Shown piece after piece: positions 15,180 through 22,174 of a stretch of 22,174 nucleotides of DNA. Each line of letters opens with the position of its first letter. Within the stretch, counting starts at the first letter, position 1. This DNA comes from an uncultured Pelagibacterales bacterium (lineage in GTDB: Bacteria; Pseudomonadota; Alphaproteobacteria; Pelagibacterales; Pelagibacteraceae). The translations under genes and the position numbers were made by a program. The stretch is from the NCBI GenBank assembly GCA_913020625.1, contig CAJVZX010000005.1:1-22174 (forward strand), given 5' to 3'. Under the pieces are notes generated by a model. It did not search any database. It saw only the letters and a list, made by a program, of their open reading frames with translations, and had not been told where the DNA came from.

Positions 15180-15794
15180 ATGTTTCCACTAAATTATTTT
15201 CTTTTTATTCAAATACTTTTGTTTTTATTTATTACTCCAGGCACTCCAAGAGTAGTAATTATTTCATATTCTATGAACTATGGGGTTCAAAAATGTATTT
15301 GGACCGCACTTGGTGATATAACAGCCAATTTTATTCAAGCAACACTTGTTATTTTTGTAATTGGCTCCTTTTTTTCTGATAATCCAAATTTTTTAAATAC
15401 TTTTAAGTGGATTGGAATAATTTATTTAACTTACTTGGCTTACGATGTTTATAATTCAAAACCAAAGGATATTAATTCAAAAAACATTTCTAAAAAAAAT
15501 TTTTTTTCTTTCTTTAAAGATGGTTTTTTGGTTGCAGGCACAAGTCCAAAAGCTTGGATGTTTTTTCCTATAATCTTTCCACAATTTATTGATTTTAGTT
15601 CTAATTATGTTGTTCAGTTTTTTATTTTGATAACAACCTATATAGTTTTAGACTTTTTATCTTTAATTGGTTATGCATTAGCAGCAAATAAATTAATTGT
15701 TTGGTTAAAAGCAAATCCAAAAGTAATTAATTCAATTTCAGCGTGCATGTTATTAATTATTGCAATAATTATAGCATTAATCCAAAAATATTAA
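15180..15794 (+). CDS. LysE/RhtB-family amino acid exporter
   Basis: Inner-membrane exporter of the LysE/RhtB/ThrE type, whose members expel amino acids such as lysine, threonine or homoserine. The 204 residues make five to six membrane segments. The family signature appears as FLFITPGTPRVVIISYSMNY near the N-terminus (Pro-Gly-x-Pro), with GLAL/ALGD-type glycine residues in WTALGDITANF, the TFKWIGIIYLTYLAYD segment and GTSPKAWMFFPIIFPQF in the second half. There is no ribosome-binding site between the leader hairpin T run and the ATG. Substrate unknown. Confidence 0.85.
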   Translation: MFPLNYFLFIQILLFLFITPGTPRVVIISYSMNYGVQKCIWTALGDITANFIQATLVIFVIGSFFSDNPNFLNTFKWIGIIYLTYLAYDVYNSKPKDINSKNISKKNFFSFFKDGFLVAGTSPKAWMFFPIIFPQFIDFSSNYVVQFFILITTYIVLDFLSLIGYALAANKLIVWLKANPKVINSISACMLLIIAIIIALIQKY

Positions 15795-15885
15795 GCGTTG
15801 ATGTATATCAATTAGACTTATTGTTTTTTTGATTAAATGGTTGTTTAATTATTTAATTAAAAAATAACTTAAAGAGAGGAAATAG
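15795..15885 (+). promoter_or_regulatory. livJ upstream region with FNR/CRP-type site
   Basis: TTGAT-GTAT-ATCAA (15798-15811) is an exact match to the FNR/FixK-type palindrome. Its centre (15804.5) lies 41.5 bp before 15846, the usual distance for an activator overlapping the -35 position. TTAAAT (15833-15838) is in the right place for a -10 box. A strong ribosome-binding site, AGAGAGGA (15873-15880), precedes the ATG at 15886. Regulator and transcription start are inferred only. Confidence 0.45.
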
Positions 15886-17121
15886 ATGAATAAATTAATT
15901 AAATTTATATTAACATTTGTTTCTGCAATAGCCTTAATATTAACTTCAACTTCAATTTCTTTTGCAAAAGTTGTAGGTGACAAAATAATTTTAGGTGCAG
16001 CGGTATCTTTAACAGGTAAGTATTCAACTAACGGAAAACACACTCAAAATGGTTATAATATGGCTGTTGAAAGAATAAACAGCATGGGTGGTGTCAAAGT
16101 TGGTGGTAAAACTTATAAATTTGACATTATTTATTACGATGATGAATCAAATTCTGGTAGAGCAGCTCAGCTTGCAGAAAGATTAATTAAACAAGACGGC
16201 GTTCAATATATGCTTGGACCTTACAGTTCAGGTTTAACAAAAGCTATGGCTCCTGTAACTGAGGAAAATAAAATTCCTATGGTTGAAGCAAATGGTGCAT
16301 CAAGATCTTTATTTACTAAAGGATACAAATATTTATTTGCGGTACTATCACCTGCTAACCAGTATCTTGAAGTAGCAATAGATTTAGCTGTTGAAAAAAA
16401 TGGCGGACCAGTTGATATAGCAATGGCATTTGAACAAGATGCTTTTTCTCAAGACGTGAGATTAGGTATTGTTGATGCAGCCAAAAGAACAGGTTCAAAA
16501 ATTATTATTGATGATAAATTGCCTAAAGAGTTAAATGATATGGCGGCTACCTTAGCTAAAGTTAAAGCTACTAAGCCAGATGTATTAGTTGTATCAGGTC
16601 ACTCTAAAGGAGCATTAACTGCAATCAGACAAATTTCTGAAATGAAAGTAGATGTTCCTATGTTAGCAATGACACATTGTGATGCTTCTAAACTTGCTAA
16701 ACAACATGGTAAGAATTCTGAATATGCATTATGTGCTGCACAATGGCATAAAGAGCTAACTTACAGCGATGATTTTTTCGGAAATGGTATCAAGTTCGAT
16801 AAAGATTTTAATGCTTTATATGGATATGCGCCACCTTACCAGGCCGCAGAATCTGCAGCTGCACTTTTAGTTTATAAAGATGCATTTGAGAGAGCAAATT
16901 CTACCGATAAAGAAAAAGTTAGAGATGCTTTAGCAAAAACTGATATGGAAACATTTTATGGAAATGTGAAATTTGGTGATGGTGGTCAAAATACAGCTAA
17001 GCCAATGGTTTTGTTCCAAGTTAGATGTGAAGGCGATACTTGTGCTAATAAATTAGTTGCTCCAACAAAATGGGCTTCTCATAAATTAGTTCACCCAATT
17101 CCAAGTTGGTCAAGTAGATAA
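15886..17121 (+). CDS. Amino acid ABC transporter, periplasmic binding protein (LivJ-like)
   Basis: Captures branched-chain or other amino acids or amides in the periplasm for the HAAT-family importer encoded downstream. The 411-residue protein has a signal peptide with hydrophobic core at residues 7-22 and likely cleavage after SFA27. The type I periplasmic fold follows: ILGAAVSLTGKYSTNGKHTQ, INSMGGVKVGGK, YYDDESNSGRAAQLAERLI, MLGPYSSGLTKAMAPVTEE and VLVVSGHSKGALTAIRQI. It is on the long side of the family. Substrate cannot be fixed from sequence; the AzlCD genes downstream favour branched-chain amino acids. A hairpin terminator separates it from the permease genes, so it is probably made in excess. 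Confidence 0.9.
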   Translation: MNKLIKFILTFVSAIALILTSTSISFAKVVGDKIILGAAVSLTGKYSTNGKHTQNGYNMAVERINSMGGVKVGGKTYKFDIIYYDDESNSGRAAQLAERLIKQDGVQYMLGPYSSGLTKAMAPVTEENKIPMVEANGASRSLFTKGYKYLFAVLSPANQYLEVAIDLAVEKNGGPVDIAMAFEQDAFSQDVRLGIVDAAKRTGSKIIIDDKLPKELNDMAATLAKVKATKPDVLVVSGHSKGALTAIRQISEMKVDVPMLAMTHCDASKLAKQHGKNSEYALCAAQWHKELTYSDDFFGNGIKFDKDFNALYGYAPPYQAAESAAALLVYKDAFERANSTDKEKVRDALAKTDMETFYGNVKFGDGGQNTAKPMVLFQVRCEGDTCANKLVAPTKWASHKLVHPIPSWSSR

Positions 17122-17133
17122 CAAATGATATTT

Positions 17134-17167
17134 AATGCCCCCTAAATTTATAGGGGGCATTTTTTTT
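17134..17167 (+). terminator. Strong intrinsic terminator between binding protein and permease genes
   Basis: AATGCCCCCTA (17134-17144) pairs perfectly with TAGGGGGCATT (17151-17161) around a 6-nt loop, and an eight-T run spans 17160-17167. It is the clearest terminator in the window. It sits inside an apparent operon, 12 bp after the binding-protein stop and 9 bp before the permease start. That fits partial termination, giving more binding-protein mRNA than permease mRNA. Confidence 0.93.
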
Positions 17168-17176
17168 ACAAATTTT

Positions 17177-18070
17177 ATGGATCTGCTAATTTTTAAAGCA
17201 CCAATTTTAATGGTCCAAGCATCCATGGATGGTATTTTGCTTGGAATACTTTTTGCACTCATCGCTTATGGTATGGCGCTTCAATGGGGCGTGATGAATA
17301 TCATTAACATTGCTCAAGGAGAATTAGTTATCATGGGAGGATACGTTGCATACTTTATGTATGTGATTGGAATTCATCCAGCCTTTGGCGTAATTGTTTC
17401 GCCAATCATAATGTACTTTGTTGGAGTAGGTTTATATAAATTAGTAATTAATAAAGTTGTGGATAGAGATTTATTTATCTCAATTTTAGCAACATTTGGA
17501 ATAAGTATTTTAACTCAACAATTAATGAATTTTATATTTGGTGCAGACGTTGTTGTTGCTCAATCTAATTTTGGTACCACAATGTTATTTGATAATTCAG
17601 TAACATTGCCAAATTCAAAAATATTTTCAGCATTGGTGAGTGTTATTGTTGCTATTGTATTAGTGATTTACATGAAAAAATCTAAGTTAGGGAGAGCTAT
17701 TAGAGCAACAGCACAAAATTCACGAGCAGCAAAAATTTTAGGAGTAGATACAGAAAAAGTTTATGCAGCAACTTTTGGTATTAATGCTGCACTTTGCGGC
17801 GTTGCAGGATCACTAATTGCAATCACTTTTACATTACATCCTTATGTTGGATTACCTTATACAGTACGATCTTTTATGATTGTAATTGTTGCAGGACTTG
17901 GAAATTTGCCGGGTGTTGCAATATCAGGAATGGGACTTGGAGTATTTGAAGAATTCGCTGACTATTTACTTGGTACAGAATTTAGAATTGGAGCTGTATT
18001 TTTATTATTAGTTTTAATCCTTGTTTATAGAAGATTTAAATTATCTAGAAAGAGAGAGTATTTAAAATAA
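17177..18070 (+). CDS. Amino acid ABC transporter, permease 1 (LivH-like)
   Basis: First of two HAAT-family membrane subunits. From ATG 17177 it has 297 residues and about eight membrane segments; DGILLGILFALIAYGMALQW, GVMNIINIAQGELVIMGGYV and the RAIRATAQNSRAAKILGVD cytoplasmic coupling loop are typical LivH blocks. An open frame extends back to an ATG at 17135, but those codons are the terminator stem, so the later ATG is chosen; it begins MDLLIFKAPILM. No ribosome-binding site is visible. Its stop overlaps the next start as TAATG. Confidence 0.92.
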   Translation: MDLLIFKAPILMVQASMDGILLGILFALIAYGMALQWGVMNIINIAQGELVIMGGYVAYFMYVIGIHPAFGVIVSPIIMYFVGVGLYKLVINKVVDRDLFISILATFGISILTQQLMNFIFGADVVVAQSNFGTTMLFDNSVTLPNSKIFSALVSVIVAIVLVIYMKKSKLGRAIRATAQNSRAAKILGVDTEKVYAATFGINAALCGVAGSLIAITFTLHPYVGLPYTVRSFMIVIVAGLGNLPGVAISGMGLGVFEEFADYLLGTEFRIGAVFLLLVLILVYRRFKLSRKREYLK

Positions 18071-19119
18071 TGAAAAAAATTTTATTATATTCTGTTTTGT
18101 TAATATTTGGTTTAGTTGCACCATTTTTATTTCCTGCTTTTAAACTGCAAATTTCTTTTCTATGGATTTTAATTATTTTAGCCATGACCTGGGATGTTCA
18201 GGGTGGTCAAATGGGTTACAATACTTTTGGTAATATTTTATTCTTTGGTATTGGCATGTATTTATGTGCCGGCATTCAAATAGGAATGTTTTTTCCTTTA
18301 GCAGAATGGACGGTAAGTGGTGGAGAAAAAACTTTTGTTCATACTCCAACGCAATATTTTCAAGGATTTTTTGTAGGTTTAGTTGCAGCAGGGATTATTC
18401 CAGCAATTGTTGCAGGATTAATAGGATATGGAATTTTAGGATTAAGAGGGCATTATTTTGCAATTTGTACACTTGCTTTAGGTATTGCAGCTGGTGAAAT
18501 TGCAGGCGGCATAGAATTAATTGGAGCAGGTCAAGGAATGACTTCACCCCCGTGGCCAAAAAATATAGGTGATACCGAACTTAGATCTGAATTTTTTTAC
18601 TATATTTGCTTTGTATTGATGATTGCTACTTTTGTATTTTTGCGCTGGGCTTATACAACAAGATTTGGGTTAGTTTTAAATGCAATAAGAGATAATGAAG
18701 ATAAAGCGGAGGCAATGGGAATTTATACTATGCGATATAAAATTATTGGCTGGGTCGTTTCTGCATTTTTTGTTGGCATGGCTGGAGGCTTGATGGGCAA
18801 CATGGTTGGATATATTGAGCCAACAGAAGTTGCTTTTGCTGGGCCAACCTTTGGTGTGTTTATGATTTTAATGGCAATTCTAGGTGGTAAAGGAACTTTA
18901 TGGGGTCCCGTTATTGGTGCAACAGTTTTTCATCTTTTTAAAGAAGGATTTTGGACTTTCTTCTTAGGCTGGCAGTATGTAGCTCTTGGAGTTTTAATTG
19001 TTGTGATTGTTGTATTTTTTCCTGAAGGAATAATGGGTTGGCTTAGAGAAAAATATCCAGAAAAATTTGGAGAAGTTATTGATGAAGCTGACAGAAAAGC
19101 ACAGGTAGAATTAAAATGA
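18070..19119 (+). CDS. Amino acid ABC transporter, permease 2 (LivM-like)
   Basis: Second membrane subunit of the importer. The 349 residues form eight to nine membrane segments. Family features are WDVQGGQMGYNTFGNILFFG, GYGILGLRGHYFAICTLALG, the coupling-loop NAIRDNEDKAEAMGI with ArgAsp-Asn, and GGKGTLWGPVIGA followed by FFPEGIMGWLREKYPE near the end. A hydrophilic insertion of about 20 residues (AEWTVSGGEKTFVHTPTQ) follows the second segment. It overlaps both neighbours (TAATG at the start, ATGA at the end). Confidence 0.92.
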   Translation: MKKILLYSVLLIFGLVAPFLFPAFKLQISFLWILIILAMTWDVQGGQMGYNTFGNILFFGIGMYLCAGIQIGMFFPLAEWTVSGGEKTFVHTPTQYFQGFFVGLVAAGIIPAIVAGLIGYGILGLRGHYFAICTLALGIAAGEIAGGIELIGAGQGMTSPPWPKNIGDTELRSEFFYYICFVLMIATFVFLRWAYTTRFGLVLNAIRDNEDKAEAMGIYTMRYKIIGWVVSAFFVGMAGGLMGNMVGYIEPTEVAFAGPTFGVFMILMAILGGKGTLWGPVIGATVFHLFKEGFWTFFLGWQYVALGVLIVVIVVFFPEGIMGWLREKYPEKFGEVIDEADRKAQVELK

Positions 19120-19856
19120 GTATATTAGAAGTAAAGCAGGTTTATAAATATTTTGGTGGCGTAAAAGCTAATGAGGATATTTCTTTATCGGTAGAGCAAG
19201 GTTCTATCGTTGGATTGATAGGTCCAAACGGATCTGGAAAAACTACTTTATTTAATTCAATAGTTGGCACACACCCAATTGATAAAGGATCAATAAAGTT
19301 TGATGGTAAAGAAGTTTCTGAGTTACCAGTGCCCATTGTAGCAAAACTAGGATTGCTTAGAACTTTTCAACAAACCAGAATTTATGGAAAACTAAACTGT
19401 ATTGAAAACATGTTGATTAGTAATAAATCTCAAGAAAAAGGTTTGTTAAGTGTTTTTTCTAAAATACCTCCTGAATTAACAGATAAATCAGAAAATTTAT
19501 TAAAATTTGTTGGTTTATATCAAAAGAGAAAACTAAGAGCAGGAGATTTATCTTTTGGTCAGCAAAAGCTTCTTGAATTAGCTATGGCACTAATGAACGA
19601 ACCTAAAATGCTTTTATTGGATGAACCAACGGCAGGAATTAACCCAACACTAATTAATGGAATTATTAATCGTTTAATTAAAGTGAACAAAGAATTTGGA
19701 ATTACACTGTTAGTTATTGAACACAACATGAAAGTAATTATGCAATTAGCTCAGAAAATTTTTTGTTTGGCTCATGGTCAATTGTTGGCAGAAGGAACGC
19801 CTGATCAAATTAAAAATGATAAGCGGGTAATCAATGCTTATCTTGGAGCACAATAA
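19116..19856 (+). CDS. Amino acid ABC transporter, ATPase 1 (LivG-like)
   Basis: Cytoplasmic ATPase paired with LivF to drive import. The 246-residue protein has Walker A GPNGSGKT (36-43), a Q-loop at RTFQQTR, signature LSFGQQK (145-151) and Walker B MLLLDEP (165-171), then the H-loop in LLVIEHNM. The LRTFQQTR block, and a C-terminal GTPDQIKNDKRVINAYLG tail, are typical of LivG. The signature has F where LSYGQQ or LSGGQQ is common. Coupled to its neighbours by ATGA and TAATG overlaps. Confidence 0.94.
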   Translation: MSILEVKQVYKYFGGVKANEDISLSVEQGSIVGLIGPNGSGKTTLFNSIVGTHPIDKGSIKFDGKEVSELPVPIVAKLGLLRTFQQTRIYGKLNCIENMLISNKSQEKGLLSVFSKIPPELTDKSENLLKFVGLYQKRKLRAGDLSFGQQKLLELAMALMNEPKMLLLDEPTAGINPTLINGIINRLIKVNKEFGITLLVIEHNMKVIMQLAQKIFCLAHGQLLAEGTPDQIKNDKRVINAYLGAQ

Positions 19857-20641
19857 TGTCTGATCAATATTCAGTTTTAGGCAAGGCACCAAGATCAGAA
19901 GATTTAAAAAAATTATCATCCAGCAATATTCATTTATCAATCAAAAGCCTTTCAGCAGGATATGGAAAAATGGAAATACTCCATAATTTTGATTTATTTG
20001 TAAGTAAAGCCCAATCACTTTGTTTGATTGGCCCCAATGGTGCTGGCAAATCAACAATCCTTCATTCTATTTATGGATTTACAAATATTTTCTCTGGAAA
20101 AATAGAAATTGATGGAAAAGAAATTACAAAATTGACACCTGCTGAAAAACTTAAATCAGTTGGAATTGCTTATATTCTTCAAGATAGTTCAGTTTTTCCA
20201 GATATGACTGTTGAAGAAAATTTACTTATGGGAGGCTATATAAAGGATAAAACAGAAGATTCTCATCAAGAAGCTGAAAAAATTCTTGAAAAATATGAAA
20301 GATTAAGAAACAGAAGAAGCCAACCTGCAAAAGTTTTATCAGGAGGGGAGCGAAGACTACTCGAAATTTCAAGAGCATTAGTGATGAAACCTTCTGTATT
20401 ATTAGTAGACGAGCCATCAATTGGTCTAGAACCAAAATATATTGATATGGTATTTGAAATATTAGGAGATCTTCAAAAAAATGAAAAAAAAACAATTATT
20501 CTTGTAGAACAAAATGCCAAGAAAGGACTGGAGTTTGCTGATATTGGATATGTTTTGGTTTCTGGACAGACTGCCATCGCAGGTAACGGAAATGAATTAC
20601 TAAAAAATCCAGATGTCGGTAGATTATTTCTTGGTGGTTAA
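19856..20641 (+). CDS. Amino acid ABC transporter, ATPase 2 (LivF-like)
   Basis: Second ATPase of the importer. The 261-residue protein has Walker A GPNGAGKST (59-67), signature LSGGERR (161-167), Walker B VLLVDEP (181-187) and H-loop-region IILVEQNAKKGLEFAD. LSAGYGKMEILHNFDL and a tail with GNGNELLKNPDVGRLFLGG are LivF hallmarks. It is about 25 residues longer than usual at the N-terminus: a polar segment, MSDQYSVLGKAPRSED onward, precedes the first beta strand. This start overlaps the livG stop (TAATG), and the extension has no competing ATG until the ABC domain. Confidence 0.93.
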   Translation: MSDQYSVLGKAPRSEDLKKLSSSNIHLSIKSLSAGYGKMEILHNFDLFVSKAQSLCLIGPNGAGKSTILHSIYGFTNIFSGKIEIDGKEITKLTPAEKLKSVGIAYILQDSSVFPDMTVEENLLMGGYIKDKTEDSHQEAEKILEKYERLRNRRSQPAKVLSGGERRLLEISRALVMKPSVLLVDEPSIGLEPKYIDMVFEILGDLQKNEKKTIILVEQNAKKGLEFADIGYVLVSGQTAIAGNGNELLKNPDVGRLFLGG

Positions 20642-21345
20642 TGATTAATTCAAAATATTTCTTGAAGGGCTATAGATCTATTAAAGGTATAGATAGCCCA
20701 GCTTTTGCTCTTGGATGTAGTTTTATAGCTATTGGAGCATTGTTAAAAAATCTTGGTTTTAATATCCAGGAAAGTATTTTTTCTACTTTTTTAACTTATG
20801 CTTTACCAGGCTCACTGGTTATGGCGGAGTCGTTACTAGTTGGCGCATCTCTAATAAATATTTTTTTAGCTGTTTGGTTAGTCAATGCAAGATTATATCC
20901 AATGACTGTTTCTTTAATGCCTTTGTTAATTCATAAAAAACAACCAAGATGGAAATATTATTTATCATGTCATTTTATTGCTGTTTCGTCTTGGCTGATC
21001 ATGAAAAGTAATTATAAATCAATTGAAAGAAAACATAGAATAGACTTTTGGATTGGAATTGGAAGTGCTACCTGGACTGTAGCAATTGTCTCAACCGTTA
21101 TTGGTTTTTTAGCAGCTGACTATTTAAACAAGGATATGATGATTGGTCTTGCAATTGTAAATCCAGTTTATTTTATGTGCATGATGGTAGGTGCAATGAA
21201 GACTATTCAAATAAGTTTATCGGTAATTTTAGGTGCAGTCTTAGGACCATTATTTTTTTTTATATCTCCCGAGTGGTCAGTTTTATTTGGTGGGTTTACC
21301 GCAGGTACAATTGCTTTTTTTATAGGAGAAGCAAATGACAAGTAA
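20641..21345 (+). CDS. azlC: AzlC-family branched-chain amino acid exporter, large subunit
   Basis: AzlC with AzlD (the BrnFE type) exports branched-chain amino acids and analogues in characterised bacteria. The 234-residue membrane protein has the AzlC blocks TYALPGSLVMAESLLVGAS, WLVNARLYPMTVSLMPLL and FFIGEAND near the end, and four to six membrane segments. It begins on the last base of the livF stop codon (TAATG) and overlaps azlD by 11 nt, so it is almost certainly cotranscribed with the importer. Confidence 0.88.
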   Translation: MINSKYFLKGYRSIKGIDSPAFALGCSFIAIGALLKNLGFNIQESIFSTFLTYALPGSLVMAESLLVGASLINIFLAVWLVNARLYPMTVSLMPLLIHKKQPRWKYYLSCHFIAVSSWLIMKSNYKSIERKHRIDFWIGIGSATWTVAIVSTVIGFLAADYLNKDMMIGLAIVNPVYFMCMMVGAMKTIQISLSVILGAVLGPLFFFISPEWSVLFGGFTAGTIAFFIGEANDK

Positions 21346-21658
21346 TATAGTTATAGCTATCTTGGTTACTTCACTTGCTACATATCTGTCTAGATTTCTA
21401 GGTGTTGTGAGTGCAGAAAAAATAAAAGAAACATCAAAAATTTTTAGATGGTTTAATTGTTTAGCTTACTCAACTTTAGCAGCGTTAATTGCAAGAATAA
21501 TTATTTTTCCAGCAGGAGCTTTAGCAGAAGCTGATTATTTTATTAGATTTATAGTAATTATAGTTTCTCTAATAATTTTTTATAGCACAAAGAAAAATTT
21601 AGTTTATCCAACGGCTTTTTCAGCTATAATATTAGCTCTTTTAAATTATTTACAATAA
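21335..21658 (+). CDS. azlD: AzlD-family exporter, small subunit
   Basis: Small partner of AzlC. The 107 residues have three to four membrane segments with the AzlD opening IAILVTSLATYLSRFLGVV and a middle FRWFNCLAYSTLAALIARI. It overlaps azlC by 11 nt, and its TAA shares its last base with the next ATG (TAATG). GGAGAAGC upstream, within azlC, can serve as ribosome-binding site. Confidence 0.87.
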   Translation: MTSNIVIAILVTSLATYLSRFLGVVSAEKIKETSKIFRWFNCLAYSTLAALIARIIIFPAGALAEADYFIRFIVIIVSLIIFYSTKKNLVYPTAFSAIILALLNYLQ

Positions 21659-22122
21659 TGGATAATAAAGAAAAACACTCTGGTGGTTGTGCTTGTGGCA
21701 AAGTTAGATACCATAGTATTGGTCAACCAGTAAAGACAGGCCTGTGTCATTGTAGGTATTGCCAATTAAGAACAGGAAGTGCTTTTGGAATTTCTATTTA
21801 TTTTAATAAAGATAATTTAAAAATAGAGTCAGGTGATTTAAAAAAATATATATTTACCACAGAAAATGGAAATACTTTTGAAACTAATTTTTGTACCAAT
21901 TGCGGAACAAGCCTTTTTTGGACACTTTCACATATGAAAGGTCTAATAGGTGTTGCGGGCGGAACTTACGATCCTCCTTCATTCTGGTTTGATATACAAA
22001 GAGAAATATTTAAAAGAACCAAAGCGGATTTTGTAAGTATTAATTGCCCAGAAAATTATGAAACTTCTCCTACTTATAAGCCAAAAACTAAAGATGAAAC
22101 AAGGCTAGATGGCAAGAGATAA
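21658..22122 (+). CDS. GFA/CENP-V domain zinc protein
   Basis: Small zinc-binding protein of the glutathione-dependent formaldehyde-activating enzyme (Gfa)/CENP-V superfamily, 154 residues. Zinc ligands are visible as C11 and C13 in GGCACGKVRY, the cluster C30-H-C32-RY-C35, and C79-TN-C82 in FCTNCGTSLFW. Most members have no proven activity, and formaldehyde handling should not be assumed. It is joined to azlD by a TAATG overlap. Why it is in an amino acid transport operon is unclear. Confidence 0.88.
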   Translation: MDNKEKHSGGCACGKVRYHSIGQPVKTGLCHCRYCQLRTGSAFGISIYFNKDNLKIESGDLKKYIFTTENGNTFETNFCTNCGTSLFWTLSHMKGLIGVAGGTYDPPSFWFDIQREIFKRTKADFVSINCPENYETSPTYKPKTKDETRLDGKR

Positions 22123-22124
22123 AT

Positions 22125-22174
22125 ATGTCTAAAAGATATAGCGGAAAGTCATTCAAAGATGCTAGTATTATGAA
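22125..22174 (+). CDS. Start of an unidentified gene, cut by the window edge
   Basis: ATG at 22125, two bases after the previous stop, opens a frame that runs to the end of the window: MSKRYSGKSFKDASIM. Too short to identify. The tight spacing suggests it belongs to the same operon. Confidence 0.55.
   Translation, partial: MSKRYSGKSFKDASIM

Noticed and set aside
15101..15180. A known short riboswitch (SAM-II/SAM-V or preQ1 type) in the LysE leader
   Set aside because: I could not align the region with the conserved bases of those classes on either strand; only the alternative hairpins are supported.
15809..15830. CAAT/ATTG hairpin followed by seven Ts after the LysE gene
   Set aside because: The stem is only four A/T-rich pairs and half of it belongs to the FNR-type palindrome, so it is too weak to call a terminator.
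17135..17176. Upstream extension of the LivH-like permease starting at ATG 17135
   Set aside because: These 14 codons are the stem, loop and T run of an intrinsic terminator, and the protein begins like its family from ATG 17177.
15886..20641. The importer as a urea (Urt) transporter
   Set aside because: Urt systems have the same subunit plan, but there are no urease or urea-related genes nearby and AzlCD follows; amino acid transport is the simpler reading, though not proven.
1..22174. Mobile element, prophage, CRISPR or defence system
   Set aside because: No transposase, integrase, direct-repeat array or nuclease-type gene is present; almost all coding space is explained by core metabolic, envelope and transport genes.

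Overview
The window is AT-rich, densely packed DNA. Gaps between genes are mostly under 100 bp and many neighbours overlap by 1-11 nt. Gene content and protein style (alphaproteobacterial-type IlvB, compact transporter operons, few regulatory regions) suggest a streamlined marine alphaproteobacterium, most likely SAR11 / Pelagibacterales. This is inference from composition and protein resemblance; no rRNA or marker gene is present.

Layout. (1) 1-4616, + strand: branched-chain amino acid synthesis, with the 3' part of ilvB/ilvI, then ilvH, ilvC and leuA. (2) 4617-10106, + strand: the rod-shape elongasome mreB-mreC-mreD-mrdA(PBP2)-rodA. mreB starts on the base after the leuA stop, so leucine synthesis and cell-wall elongation appear to share a transcript. 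(3) 10225-11124: a small repeat-containing lipoprotein and a bactofilin, each behind its own good sigma70-like promoter and each possibly leaderless. (4) 11170-14643: four genes joined by three successive 8-nt overlaps: DadA-like FAD amine oxidoreductase, EamA permease, D-2-hydroxyacid dehydrogenase and MsrB. (5) 14640-15049, - strand: glutaredoxin, preceded by a tiny conserved-looking gene whose frame is broken by one base in an A6 run. (6) 15180-15794: LysE/RhtB exporter behind a leader with two mutually exclusive hairpins, one terminator-like. (7) 15886-22122: HAAT-type (Liv) amino acid ABC importer (binding protein, strong hairpin terminator, two permeases, two ATPases), followed without a gap by an AzlC-AzlD exporter pair and a GFA/CENP-V zinc protein. 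A further gene begins at 22125 and leaves the window.

Most of the window is ordinary core genome, with amino acid biosynthesis, import and export as a recurring theme. The most interesting material is in the short non-coding stretches. There are two exact FNR/CRP-family-type palindromes (TTGAT-N4-ATCAA), one in the lipoprotein promoter and one upstream of the amino acid binding protein. There is also the switch-like leader of the LysE gene, the frameshifted mini-gene upstream of grxC, and the terminator inside the liv operon. I found no CRISPR array, tRNA, rRNA, insertion sequence or phage gene.
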